A stretch of 64,000 nucleotides of DNA from Theropithecus gelada (GCF_003255815.1 NC_037669.1:50518093-50582092), one strand, 5' to 3'. Positions 46,200 through 56,446 are shown, counted from the first letter of the stretch. Numbers and translations: made by a program. The notes: a model not told the origin generated them from the letters alone.

Positions 46200-48430
46200 A
46201 GGGGTGAGGATTGGGGAACGAGGTACAGCACTAGAGGCTGTTGGGGTTCAAGGACAGGAAGAAGCCTTCCCAGGTCTCGGGCAGCTCCTGCAAGTCCCGA
46301 CTCTCATGGCTTCAGTCAATATTCACCGGCAGATCCCGCTGCTCCTTGGGTCTGGCCCCAGGAGCCTGTGGACTCATCTCTGCCTAGCACAGCGCCAGCC
46401 TTATCTACTCAATGACGGGGGGAACTCGGCCAACTCTGCTGCCCAGCACCTGGCCATCCTGTTCTGGCTACAGCTTCCCCCACTCTCCCCATGTTCCTGG
46501 CCCCTCTCAGGCCATAGTGGCTCACTTCACCTCTAGCTTCTAGGGGGCCCTAAGACCCAGGTCTGGAAAGTCTCATCCTCTGAGCCACAGCAATTGGTTT
46601 GGAGGTGGGCATGTGACCCAGCCTGGCCCATGTTAGCCTTCCCACAGCATTGCTGGGCCAGAGCTGCTGTCCCCATTACACACTGGGTAAGGGCATCAGC
46701 GGAGGAGGTGAGTGGGGGTTGGAACCCAGGGTGCATTCTGCTCTTTAAGCGCTTTGCCTGGTGCAGGAAGTATCTGCCACTTTTTTCTAGTTTGCACCCA
46801 AGTGCCACATGGGCTAGCAGAGGCCCTGGCTGAGCTTTCAGAAAATAGGCTGTGGTTTTCTCCGAGAGCTGCACTAAGGTAGGATGTCAGGCTGGAACTG
46901 ATGGGCCTGGGTTTGTTGCCTCAGTGAGAGAATTCAAGTGTAAAGCATTACCCAGGAAAGCAGAGCTGAGGAAGGGGAGAGGGGAGAGAGGGAGAGGGAG
47001 AACGCCTGGTGACAGCTATTATTAGCCTGGATAGAGCTGTACCTGAAATCCAAACTAGTCCTGGATTTTTTTTCAGTTGCAAAGCTCAGTAAATTCCTTT
47101 TTCACAGCTGAAACCCACTAGAGTCAGTTTTCTCTTACTGAAACCAAAGGAGAGATGCATGAATAGAGACCGGCTTGTCTAACACCTTCAGTACAGAAAA
47201 GGAAACTGAGAGGGGTGGACTTGTCCATGGTCACCTGGCAAATTAGTGGCAGAGTTGGGCCAAAAACTCACATCTTCTGGATATGCTGGGGAAGACACCA
47301 AGTGACAGATGAGGAGGCCAGAGCCCAAGGCTGCTCCCTGCTGAGCCCCTGGCTCCCTGAGTGGTCTTGGTCAAATCACTGCCCTCCTTGGTTACTTCAG
47401 TGTTTGCCTCTTGGCAATATGACTGCCAAGGCCCCCTCAGGTGGCTGCAAGAGGTTCGTGGTCTGTCCCTGATGCTGTCAAGCGTTGTGGAGCTCTGGGA
47501 TGGCACCTTTACACTGTCAGAGTCTGTCCTGAGTCTGTCTCAGGCAGTGCTTAGTAGGGCCAACCTTACAAGGCCAGGCCGTCTGCCATGAGGGCTGGGC
47601 ACCAGCCACATTGCCTGTTGGGGAAGAAGACGCAGGGCTGGAGTCCCTCTAATTGCTCTTCAGTTATTTATTCAGCAGAATAGCGGCCACTCCTGTGCCT
47701 CGGTACCATGTTCCCTGTCTGGCGCCAATTCCAACTCCTCCAAAGCCCAGGATTTAGAGGTGGGAGGGGTCCCAGGCTACCATGGACAAGCTCCTAGTTT
47801 CGAAGCAGAGCCCTCCGCCTTCTGTGCCTCCCCTGAGACCCAGTCAAATGGGACTGCAGGCATGTGGTGTGTCCTCCCACACAGCCTGCCCCTCCTTGCA
47901 CCTGTCCTGCTGTCACTGATGGAGCCTCGGTTTTTCCTACTGTTCCCAGCACAAAACTCGCAGTCATGCTTGGCTCCTTGCTATCTGTCACAATCCATGT
48001 TCCATCTGTCGGTGAAGCCTTGCAGCCCTCCCTTCAAGAAACCTCTAGGATCCAACCACATCTTCACTGTCCCTGCTGCCCCATCATGTCCCAAGCCTCC
48101 ATCCTTCTTTATGTGGGCAGAGATGAGTTGACAGCCTCCTCACTGCAACCGTCTCTGTCTTCTCTCCCTGTGAGTCTGGGCAGGCCAGGCTATGCTATGT
48201 TAACCAGTGATCCCCAGAGCTCAGTGTGGACACACAGGTTGACGTCTTGCTCTTGCTCCACGTCCCTCTGCTGGAAGCTCTCCCCCATGTCCTGGTTGTG
48301 AACAGTGTGGGGCCCAGGCTGATGGGGCAGTGGGTCTGGAGCTAGACTAGCAGCAATTCCACCAGGAAGTGATGACATCACTTCTGCTCACATGCCATGG
48401 ACCAGAGAAAGTCCTATGGCTGTGCCTGAC
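46200..48430. other. Mostly unique sequence
   Basis: Weak antisense MIR at about 47195-47280 (AGGAAACTGAGAGGGGTGGA). No gene is recognised. Overlapping frames at 47760-48301 are proline/serine-rich composition effects. Confidence 0.35.
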
Positions 48431-48434
48431 TTTT

Positions 48435-48606
48435 TAAAAATTTTTTAATTTTTTTAAATTAGAGACAGGATCTCACTCTGTTACCCAGGCTGGAGTGCAG
48501 TGGTGCGAGCATAGCTCACTGCAGCCTTGATCTCCTTGACAAACAATCTTCCTGCTTCAGCTTCCCAAAGTGTTGGGATTCCAAGCATGAGCCACGGTGC
48601 CCGGCC
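48435..48606 (-). mobile_element. Alu, internally deleted
   Basis: AGAGACAGGATCTCACTCTG to GAGCCACGGTGCCCGGCC. The two arms are joined with the middle lost. Flanks TGCCTGACTTT and TGCCCAACTTT look like a decayed duplication. Confidence 0.88.
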
Positions 48607-49044
48607 CTATGCCCAACTTTGCAGGGGGTTCAGGGAAGAGAAATCCTGTGATGTGGGGGAACTGGAAACACACGTGGTGAACCACACTTCTGGCAACCTC
48701 ATTCCTCACCAGGTTCAGTCCCCCAACAGCAGCCCCAGGGATTCCGTGAGAGTATCTGGCAGGCTCCGTCCTCTCATGCACAGAAGCCTCGGAGGCTCCC
48801 CCATCACTCGGGGTGGATGTAAGGTCCTCTTCGGGATCCCTGGTGAGGTCTGGCAGGATACTGCCTCTGGTACCACTGAGGCCACACCTCCTGCTCCCCT
48901 GCACTTGCTTCATTCAGCTCTGGTGTCCTGCCATTTCCCACATTCACCAGGCACACTCTGAGCTTTGCTGCTCTGTCTGGAACCCGGACCACTCATCCTG
49001 AAGGCACCTGTGGAACTCACTCCCTTGGCTTCAGCAGAGCCTTC

Positions 49045-49221
49045 CTGCAATAGAGTAGAAGGCGGCCGCCTGCAAGCCAAGGAGAGAGGCCAAAGGAAGA
49101 ACCAACCCTGCAGACATCTTGGTCTTAGACTTCCAGTCTCCAGGGCTGTGAGACAATAAATTCCTGTTGCTTAAGCCCCCAGTCTGTGATATTGTTACAG
49201 CAGCCCTAACAAACTAATATA
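49045..49221 (+). mobile_element. MaLR-type LTR 3' end
   Basis: CAAGCCAAGGAGAGAGGCCA, AGACTTCCAGTCTCCAGGGC, ACAATAAATTCCTGTTGCTT and AACAAACTAATATA form the sense 3' end of an MLT/MST-class LTR. Confidence 0.75.
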
Positions 49222-49361
49222 TTTCCCTTGCCATGTTTTTAAAGAGTACAATCCCTCCTTCCACCTGTCCATTAGTCATCTCCATCCCTTTCCCTGCCTT
49301 ATGTTTCTCTGCATCATTATTGCTTTCTAAAGTCCTTAGCATTGTACTTGTGTGTGTGGGT

Positions 49362-49668
49362 TTTTTTTTTTTTTTTTTTTTTTTGAGATGGAGTCTTGCT
49401 CTGTTGCCCCTGCTGGAGTGCAGTGGTGTGATCTCAGCTCACTGCAACCTCCACCTCCCAGGTTCAAGCAATTCTCCTGCTTCAGCCTTCCAAGTAGCTG
49501 GGATTACAAGTGTGCACCACCACACCTGGATAATTTTTGTATTTTTAGTAGAAACGGGGTTTCACCATGTTGGCCAGGCTGATCTCGAACTCCTGACCTC
49601 AGGTGATTCACCTGCCTTGGCCTCCCAAAGTGCTGGGATTATAGGTGTGAGCCACTGCACCCAGCCTG
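49362..49668 (-). mobile_element. AluSx-type SINE
   Basis: T run, then GAGATGGAGTCTTGCTCTGT through GAGCCACTGCACCCAGCC. Confidence 0.95.
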
Positions 49669-49699
49669 TACCTGCAGATTTTGTGTAATCTATGATCTC

Positions 49700-49850
49700 A
49701 ATCTAATAGAACATAAACTCAATGAAAGCAGGGATTTTTATCTTCTTAATTCAGTGCTGTACCTCTGCAGTCCAGAACACACCTGCTGTATAGTAGGTGC
49801 TGAATAAACATTTCTTGGATGCAGGAATGAGTGGATGGATGGATAATGCT
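49700..49850 (+). repeat. L2 3' end
   Basis: TAGTAGGTGCTGAATAAACA, then TTCTTGGATGCAGGAATGAG, the typical L2 terminus. Confidence 0.65.
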
Positions 49851-50039
49851 ATGAACACTCAGAACTGCTCAACCTCTGCACAGCACCTCCAGCGGACCCC
49901 TGAACCCCAAGGCTTTTATGTCCTTTTTTCCTTGATGGAGTTGATAAATATTGGAGGGTAGCAAGGGAATTTTAAAAGTTTTTATTTTCTAATTAAGTGG
50001 AATCTCTCAAACCTTGAAATGCAGACATTCATCAATCCT

Positions 50040-50340
50040 GAAGCTCATCGTGAGGAACTTATCTTCCAGAGGTCCTGCTGTGAGTGCTCAGAGATGAATG
50101 CACAAGAATGTTCAATGCAGAGCTGTTTATTATATAGAAGGCACGATAATGACCCAAATGCCCATGAATAAAGGGCTGGGTGTAAGCTGGCACACCTGTG
50201 TCATGGCTGCCTCAGAGCTGTTGAGGAGAAGAGGGATCTGTGTGTGCTTAGGGTTGGCATGGCTGAGATGGTATCAAGTGGAAGACTGAGCTGCACCCGG
50301 GATAATTTGGAAGTTCTTCTCTAATGTGTGCAAGAACCAG
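50040..50340 (+). mobile_element. L1M-type fragment
   Basis: AAGAATGTTCAATGCAGAGC...ACCCAAATGCCCATGAATAA follows the L1M 3' order. Confidence 0.6.
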
Positions 50341-50379
50341 CGACCAAAAAGATACCCAAAGGGGTGGAGAGTGAGGATG

Positions 50380-50835
50380 ATGCATTAGCTATCTATTGCC
50401 ACAAGAACGCTGAGTAACAAGAAACTCCTAAACTATCGGGGGCACTCAGTAGTATTTATTGCTCCCTTATCTGGGAGCAGTGACTCTAGGTCTGGGGTCT
50501 AGGTGGCTCTGCTGGTCCCGGCTGGATTTGTTCCCATGTCTGGAGGTTGGCTGGCTGTTGGCTGATGCAGGATGGCCTCAGCCAGAGCAGCTGGAGTGGC
50601 TCAGCTTGATGCCACATGTCTCATCCTCCAGCCAATGGCCTGGACTTGTTGTCATGGCAATGGTAGAGGCATAGGAGCCAGCAAGCTCCCTCAGTGGTGC
50701 CAACGCTGTTCACGCCTCTGCCTGCATCATAGCTGCTACCATCCCACTGGCCGAAGCAAGTCACATGGTCACACCCAAGGACTCAGTGGGAGGGGCTACC
50801 ATGGGAGGAGCCCAGGGCATGGATGAAGAATGGGA
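50380..50835 (-). mobile_element. MaLR/MLT1-type LTR
   Basis: TTAGCTATCTATTGCCACAA start, GCTGGTCCCGGCTGGATTTG and AGTCACATGGTCACACCCAA in antisense MLT1-like order. Confidence 0.6.
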
Positions 50836-50839
50836 GCTG

Positions 50840-51515
50840 CTTGTGCAACTTCCTATGGTTGTCTTCTCCAGAAGCAAACCCCAGGAGTGGGATCTGTCTG
50901 CGAGTGACTTATTAAGGCAGTGCTCTTGGGGAAGTTGGTGAGGGAGCAGGGGAAACAGGACAGGAAGGCAGAGAAGCCAGGCAAAGTAGCCACTTAGCCT
51001 CATTCTGAGGGAGGGCTCTGGCCTTTTTTGACTTGAGGTTTTCACAGTCCTGCACCCACCAGTCATTGGCTAAAGGCCACCTGGGGTCAGGATGGGAGCA
51101 CATAATGTCCCAGGCACTCTGGGCTCTCTGTACATGTGGGCAAGGTGTCTCCAATAGCCTAGGGACCGTCCATCAGAGAGAGCTGTGGCAGGTGCAGGGG
51201 TTAGAAGCAGAGCACACAGAAGCCAGAGAAGGAGGCCTGGAGCCACTAAGGAGAGATGGAGGAGGTCTAGGCCAGGCCCCTACTGCATCTGCTATTTGGG
51301 TCAGAGCAGTAAGGAAACTTATTATTTTTCATTTTCGATTCTTTTGTACTGCATTAATATTTTGCCATGAGCATTTATTGGTTTTATCATTTAAAAAAAC
51401 CTAACAGGACATTTTTAATGAAAGGCGCTCAAGGTCTCTGTGGGGGGCAGTGGCAGTGGGCACGCTTGGTTGAAAGCTTGCTCGGGGATGATGGGTAGCT
51501 CGGAGGGGAAAGAGA
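50840..51515. other. Unique DNA; L1M-like tail near 51300-51415
   Basis: TTTTGCCATGAGCATTTATT near 51358 resembles an L1M 3' end. No gene is recognised. Confidence 0.35.
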
Positions 51516-51519
51516 TGAA

Positions 51520-51660
51520 GGGTCTTGGGTTCCAGTCCCACTCCGTCCTTTCCTGACTCTGTGGCCTGGGGCCGGTCACTTTCTGTTGCTGAGCCTCAAC
51601 TTCCCCTCTAAACAATGCAGACACTCCCCTCCCATACCCATGGGTCTCTACTGAATATTC
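51520..51660 (+). repeat. MIR SINE
   Basis: GGGTTCCAGTCCCACTCCGT, GACTCTGTGGCCTGGGGCCG and CTGAGCCTCAACTTCCCCTC. Confidence 0.65.
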
Positions 51661-51664
51661 AGAG

Positions 51665-52215
51665 TGCCACGAGGGTGAGGACACCAGGCACAGTGTGGCT
51701 GCTCACTTGGTGACTGTGGCCTTCTCTGGAAATCCTGCACATGTGAGCTCCTGAGGCCTGGGTCTCTGTCCCTCAGCTTTCCTGTCCTGGCAACGAGCTC
51801 AGAGTCACTGCTTCTGCCACCAGCCCCCACTGGCCAGCTATGATGCTGTTGCTGGCCACTCTGGCAGGGGCCCAAGGTCCCTCCCTCACTGTCAGCATCC
51901 ACTTCCCCTCCGCTGTCCTGTCCATGTCATGCCTCAGAAATACCCAACTGCTTCCAGCTCCCCAAAGGCCAACTGTGCCTTCTGCTCAGCGCACGCTCTC
52001 ACCATCATTTTCTCATGGAAATTCCTGCAGATTGCACTGGAACATTGCTCCTTCTCGAAAATGTCACCTTTTCCCCTCTCCTCGCCCCAGCTTGACCCGC
52101 CATACCCCTTCATCTACAAACCCTCTCTACATTTCAACCACTTCAATTCTGTTCCTAGCACACACACACTGGTACAATATATCTGCTGTATGTCTGGCTG
52201 TGTGCCCTCACTACT
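51665..52215. other. Unique sequence
   Basis: No feature recognised. C-rich plus frames at 51840-52321 have no domain. Confidence 0.35.
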
Positions 52216-52219
52216 GAAT

Positions 52220-52381
52220 CTACACTTTCAACAGACCAGCTCTATGAACCTCAACTTCCCCACCTGGCAAGTGGGCCACACACTCACTCCCTCTCAAAGC
52301 TGCTGTGAAGATTTCAAATAATCCTTGTCTGGCATGAGGCAAGGTGTCCAGCACATGGTAGGTATCTAATAACTGGTGGTT
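52220..52381 (+). repeat. MIR SINE just upstream of L1 and ARL2
   Basis: ATGAACCTCAACTTCCCCAC, AGCTGCTGTGAAGATTTCAA and CAGCACATGGTAGGTATCTA. Its end abuts the L1 target duplication. Confidence 0.65.
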
Positions 52382-52398
52382 AAAACGCTCGCTCTGTT
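52382..52398 (+). repeat. Diverged 5' target-site duplication of the older L1
   Basis: Matches 12 of 17 positions of the ARL2 target-site repeat, starting with the same AAAA. Four of the five differences are transitions. Best read as the older L1's own duplication of the same locus. Confidence 0.65.
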
Positions 52399-52695
52399 AT
52401 CCTAAGTGAAGTCACTTAGGAACAGAAAACCAAATACTATATGTCTTCACCTATAAGTGGGAGCTAAGCTATGGGTCACAAAGGTGGACAGAGTGGTATA
52501 ATGGACATTGGAGACTCAGAAGTGGGAGGGTGGCTGGTGGGCTGAGGGATGAAAAGTCACCTGTTGGGTACAATGTGCACTATTTGGGTGATGGGTATAT
52601 ATGAAAAGCCCAGGCTTCACCATACAATTTCTCCATGTAACCAAACACCGCTTGTACCCCTAAAGTTATGGAAATAAAAATAAATAAAAATCTTT
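52399..52695 (+). mobile_element. 5'-truncated L1 3' end (primate L1PA/L1PB type)
   Basis: About 300 bp of L1 ORF2-end/3'UTR-like sequence in sense: a TTATCCTAAGTGAA start, an AACAGAAAACCAAATACTAT motif, a TATAAGTGGGAGCTAA motif, a CTTGTACCCC motif, and an A-rich AATAAAAATAAATAAAAA tail. A diverged target duplication precedes it at 52382-52398 (12 of 17 bases match the copy at 52696-52712). Confidence 0.88.
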
Positions 52696-52712
52696 AAAAT
52701 GTCTGCTCTGTG
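52696..52712 (+). repeat. 5' target-site duplication of ARL2 retrocopy
   Basis: AAAATGTCTGCTCTGTG, identical over 17 bp to 53623-53639. It is preceded by TT, matching the L1 nick preference TT/AAAA. It contains the ATG at 52699 that is in frame with ARL2. Confidence 0.95.
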
Positions 52713-52716
52713 GACC

Positions 52717-53271
52717 ATGGGGCTCCTGACCATTCTGAAGAAGATGAAGCAGAAAGAGCGGGAGCTGCGACTGCTCATGCTTGGCCTGGACAATGCTGGA
52801 AAGACAACCATCCTGAAGAAGTTCAATGGGGAGGACATCGACACCATCTCCCCAACGCTGGGCTTCAACATCAAGACCCTGGAGCACCGAGGATTCAAGC
52901 TGAACATCTGGGATGTGGGTGGCCAGAAGTCCCTGCGGTCCTACTGGCGGAACTACTTTGAGAGCACCGACGGCCTCATCTGGGTAGTGGACAGCGCGGA
53001 CCACCAGCGCATGCAGGACTGCCAGCGGGAGCTCCAGAGCCTGCTGGTGGAGGAGCGCCTGGCCGGAGCAACCCTCCTCATCTTTGCCAACAAGCAGGAC
53101 CTGCCTGGAGCACTGTCCTCTAATGCCATCCGCGAGGCCCTGGAGCTGGACTCCATCCGCAGCCACCACTGGTGCATCCAGGGCTGCAGTGCCGTCACCG
53201 GGGAGAACCTGCTGCCAGGCATCGACTGGCTCCTGGATGACATTTCCAGCCGCATCTTCACAGCTGACTGA
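52717..53271 (+). CDS. ARL2-like retrocopy: ARL2 retrocopy, intact 184-codon small GTPase ORF
   Basis: The translation is a full-length ADP-ribosylation-factor-like 2 protein. Known role of the family: ARL2 is an Arf-family GTPase that binds tubulin cofactor D and the effectors PDE6D and BART, acting in tubulin folding and release of lipidated cargo, in cytosol and mitochondria. Seen here: Gly2; P-loop GLDNAGKT at residues 23-30; switch I Thr47; WDVGGQ at 65-70 with Gln70; NKQD at 125-128; CSAVTG at 157-162. There is no stop or frameshift over 184 codons, the length I recall for ARL2. The start at 52717 has a strong Kozak context (A at -3, G at +4). An in-frame ATG at 52699 would add six residues. 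Codon 96 reads His; I recall Arg at this place in human ARL2, and CGC to CAC would be a CpG transition. The ORF lacks introns and lies in a retrocopy, so it may be an expressed retrogene or a young, still-intact processed pseudogene. Identity is near certain; function is unknown. Confidence 0.93.
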   Translation: MGLLTILKKMKQKERELRLLMLGLDNAGKTTILKKFNGEDIDTISPTLGFNIKTLEHRGFKLNIWDVGGQKSLRSYWRNYFESTDGLIWVVDSADHQRMQDCQRELQSLLVEERLAGATLLIFANKQDLPGALSSNAIREALELDSIRSHHWCIQGCSAVTGENLLPGIDWLLDDISSRIFTAD

Positions 53272-53579
53272 GCCACTCCAGATGTCCCTCCACCTAGCAG
53301 TCCAGGTCCCCCAACCCTCACCAAACACTATCCATGGGGGCATGGGAGTCAGCCAGCCAAACTAACACTCCCCCTCCTCCACCCCAACCTGCTGCTGCTA
53401 CTGCTGCCCGCTGCTGCTCTGTGGCCACCCAGCTCCTGTGGCGGGAGGGCTGTGCCCTGGCTGTTTCCCTGGCTCCTGACCTGGCCTTTGGCTACCATAC
53501 CAAGAAGAGAGGACTGGGCGGGGAGGAGCTGCTACTGCTGCTACCGAGGCTGTGGGCCTCATCCTTCACTCAGCTGTGA

Positions 53580-53585
53580 AATAAA
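53580..53585 (+). promoter_or_regulatory. Polyadenylation signal AATAAA of ARL2 retrocopy
   Basis: AATAAA ends 15 nt before the A tail that starts at 53601, the normal spacing. This indicates that the copied mRNA used the parent gene's authentic 3' end. Confidence 0.9.
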
Positions 53586-53600
53586 CCACTCCTTGCCCTG

Positions 53601-53626
53601 AAAAAAAAAAAAAAAAAAAAAAAAAA
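53601..53626 (+). repeat. Poly(A) tail of retrocopy
   Basis: Twenty-six uninterrupted A residues. The last four overlap the 3' target-site duplication. Confidence 0.95.
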
Positions 53627-53639
53627 TGTCTGCTCTGTG
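53623..53639 (+). repeat. 3' target-site duplication of ARL2 retrocopy
   Basis: Second copy of the 17-bp direct repeat. Its leading AAAA merges with the poly(A) tail. The sequence after it (from 53640) is the old flank, which differs from the base following the 5' copy. Confidence 0.95.
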
Positions 53640-55195
53640 CTGGAGGCTGCACCCCTAATGGTCAATGTGGTTGTGTGTGCTTGTGTGACAAGATACAGTG
53701 CTGATGTGCCCCTGAGAAGGTGGGCAGACCCTCGCACCCACCTGCTCTCCCCAGCCCAAGAGAAGCAGGCTCCATCCCTCCTCCAGCTCCCAGTAGATGG
53801 GGTTCACTCCCTCAGGTCAGCTGCCTGCTGGGGCCTCCCAGGAAGAGCCACGAGCCCCAGCAGCGCCCTCCTTCCTCCTTCCTCACCTCCAGGCCTCTAT
53901 GGTTCAGCACAGTCTGCCCAGGGCAGGGACTCCAGCTGCAGGGACACCCCTGCTCTGACCTCTGAAGTTGATCCTCCTGTGTCTGAACTCCACTGAAGCT
54001 CTCTGTGTGGCTCGATGAGGGTGTTTCTCAGCCTCTGCCATCCCAGCTGGGATCTCCAAGCTCATTGTCCAGGGATTGCCAGGTGTCCCAAGCCTGGCCA
54101 GGGACAGCCCTGAATAGGACTTCTGCTGAGATGCTGGGGGAACTAGGCCCTCTCTCTGCTCAAGAACAGCCTGGAGCTGCTGGCAGCCGCCTTCCCATTG
54201 AGGAGGGTGAATCCTCCTGAGAATGAAGCCAGCACAGAGGAAGCCGAGTCAGGAGAAAGGACATCCTTACTGTGTGCTCTCCAGTAAGTCACGGATTTCC
54301 ATGTGTTCATCTGTCAATTGGAGACATCATTTGAGCATGTGGTTCCAGCCATGCCTGAAACCCCAGGGCTTGCCGGTTGTAGGAATCAGTATGTCTCACC
54401 ACTCTCTGAGCCAGGTCTTCTGTCAGAAGCAAAGAACTGCAAGAGATTCCACTTATGCAACAGAGAAGCTGAGGCACAAACCCAAACCTGCTTAGCAGAA
54501 AACAGCCCCCAAGATAGGGCATCCCAGACACTTGAGTCCTTCCCACACCTCCTGGGAACCAAAGCTCACCCTGACAAAGACGTGGCCACCATGATGCTTC
54601 CTGTGAAGCCCTTCACTCAGTGAAGAGGTGGTGGGGAGCGAGTGAAACAATGAGGGCACTCCATCAGTGAGCGAGGCCTGCGTTACCATTCACAGTGCCC
54701 TGGCAGGGCAGCTCGGAGAGGACACATGCCAGGTGCTCTCGAGGGGAGTCTGGAAGTTTCTGGCTGAACAGCACCACATGAGGAAGGGGCATGTGCACTT
54801 TGTGGTCCCGACGCCCCCTGCAGGGAGGGAGGAAAGCTTACAGAGCTTCCTTAGATCTCTTGTTGGGTAAACTGAGGCCTGGTGGAAGCCACTTGCCTGA
54901 GGCGCTTGGGCAGTTGGTGGCCGATGTGGAATGAGAACCCAGGCCTTCTGATTCTAGCCCAGGCTGGCCCCACTCAGCTGCAAGGATCTGCTTGAGAAGG
55001 TGCTCCCAAGAGGTCGGGGGTGACCTGCTCCCCTCATGTTCCCAAGGCCTGGTACATGGTGGTGCTTGCATGGGCTAAGACCTGGAGAGTGAGTGGGATT
55101 AGACAAGTGGAGGGATTGAGGAAGTTGCTCCAGGAAGAGGGCATGGTAGGAGCAATGACCTGAGATCCTTCTGTTCAATGACAACAACTACTACC
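53640..55195. other. Unique sequence downstream of retrocopy
   Basis: No repeat or gene recognised. Plus frames at 53637-53996 and 54223-54623 have no domain. Confidence 0.35.
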
Positions 55196-55199
55196 ACCT

Positions 55200-55420
55200 C
55201 TGCTATCCCCAGTGAGCGATCACCATATGCCAAGTGCCAGGCCAAGCATTGCCACATTTAACTCTCACAACCACTCTAAGAAGCAGACACTGTTATCAGC
55301 CTTATTTTACAGATAGAGAAACTGGGGCTCAGAGAGGTTAAGTGACTCTCCCAGGGTCACACAGCCAATAACCAGGGTTCAAATAAAGATGCTCAAGTCC
55401 ATGCTCTTGGTAGCAACACA
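55200..55420 (-). repeat. MIR SINE
   Basis: CATATGCCAAGTGCCAGGCC, TTACAGATAGAGAAACTGGG, TTAAGTGACTCTCCCAGGGT and ACAGCCAATAACCAGGG in clean antisense order. Confidence 0.85.
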
Positions 55421-55424
55421 GACC

Positions 55425-55765
55425 TGCTTTCTCAGTGGGTCCTCTCCAGTGCTCCATTCCCTCACCTCAGGAGACTAAGGGGTGCAAAAGGCCCTGGGGA
55501 AAGGAGATCAGGGACAGGAGGGAAGCCCCCAACCCTCCTGCTGAGATGTCACCCAGGCCAACACCTTCCACACCGGGGGACTTCCCAGGGGAATGGGCAG
55601 CCTCTCTCTGTGGTTTTGACTGCACAATGTCAAATGTCCCTGTCTCCAACCTGCCCTTGGTCAACCTTTAGACAGGCCCTGTCTCTGACACAGAACTGTG
55701 CAGGCAGGTAGGGGATGGCTAGAGGTGAGGTAGGAGGTGGGGTTGACTCCGGAGGCCAGGACTTG
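55425..55765. other. Unique sequence
   Basis: Nothing recognisable. Confidence 0.3.
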
Positions 55766-55769
55766 AACT

Positions 55770-56195
55770 CCAGACCAGACTGAAGCAGGGAAGAGATGAA
55801 AGCACCTCTCCATAAGACATGCCCACCAGTGTCATGTCAGTTCACCATTACCATGGCAACACCCAGAAGTTCCCATCCCTTTCCATGGCAACAACCCGAT
55901 GACCTGGAAGTTATCACTCTTTTTCTAGAAATGTCTGCATAATCTGCTCCTTAATTTGCATATAATTAAAAGTGGGTATAAATATGACTGCAGAACTGCC
56001 TCTGAGCTGCCACTCTGGGCAAACTACCTATGGGGTAGCCCTGCCCTGCAGGGAACAGTACTTCTGCTACTGCTGCGCACTGCCACTTCAGTAAAAGTTG
56101 CTAATACCACTGGCTCATCCTTGAATCACTTCCTGGGTGAAGCCAAGAACTGTCCCTGGCTGAGCTCCAGTTTTGGGGCTTGCCTGTTCTGTATC
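55770..56195 (+). mobile_element. ERV1-type LTR, sense
   Basis: CCATTACCATGGCAACACCC, CTGCATAATCTGCTCCTTAA, a TATA-box-like GTATAAATATG near 55977, and TGGGTGAAGCCAAGAAC...TTTTGGGGCTTGCCTG follow a known ERV1 LTR pattern. The LTR's own polyadenylation hexamer appears degraded. I do not name the family. No viral internal region is seen. Confidence 0.65.
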
Positions 56196-56446
56196 CCTGG
56201 GGCCTTCTTGAGGGATGGAGCAAATGGAAGGCAACAGCTTGCAGCTAGCAGGAGGAAGCCGGGCTCACAGGGGCTCCTGTGGCAGTATGCAGCTGTCTGG
56301 TGGCTGCCAGCAGACCTCTGGGTTGCCATACACCTGCCTCAGAGGTAGGCCCCCCAGACAGTGGGAGAGTGCAGTGGGGGCTGGATGACCACTTTGCGGG
56401 AAGACTGCCCCTTAGAGCCACAGTACTTACAGATGATGACCACAAT

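Larger units (their letters stand above)
52713..53622 (+). mobile_element. L1-mediated retroinsertion of ARL2 mRNA (processed copy)
   Basis: The insert holds 4 nt of 5'UTR, the whole coding sequence, about 329 nt of 3'UTR, an AATAAA signal and a pure A tail. It is flanked by a perfect 17-bp direct repeat. The upstream junction reads TT then AAAA, the expected L1 endonuclease site. The ARL2 parent gene has several introns and none remain here, so the copy came from spliced mRNA. The uninterrupted A tail and intact repeats suggest a recent event. Confidence 0.95.

Noticed and set aside
49233..49688. 151-codon ORF resembling human 'Alu-warning' proteins
   Set aside because: The C-terminal two thirds is antisense Alu. 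Similar Alu-derived ORFs at 4241-4606, 11773-12030, 20689-21006, 24659-25045, 30151-30411 and 37352-37720 were rejected for the same reason.
52666..53343. 225-codon minus-strand open frame across the ARL2 retrocopy
   Set aside because: It is the antisense shadow of the ARL2 coding sequence and has no recognisable domain.
52399..53622. L1 and ARL2 as one chimeric insertion made by template switching
   Set aside because: A copy of the target repeat lies between them at 52696-52712, and the L1's own upstream repeat is far more diverged. Two separate events fit better.
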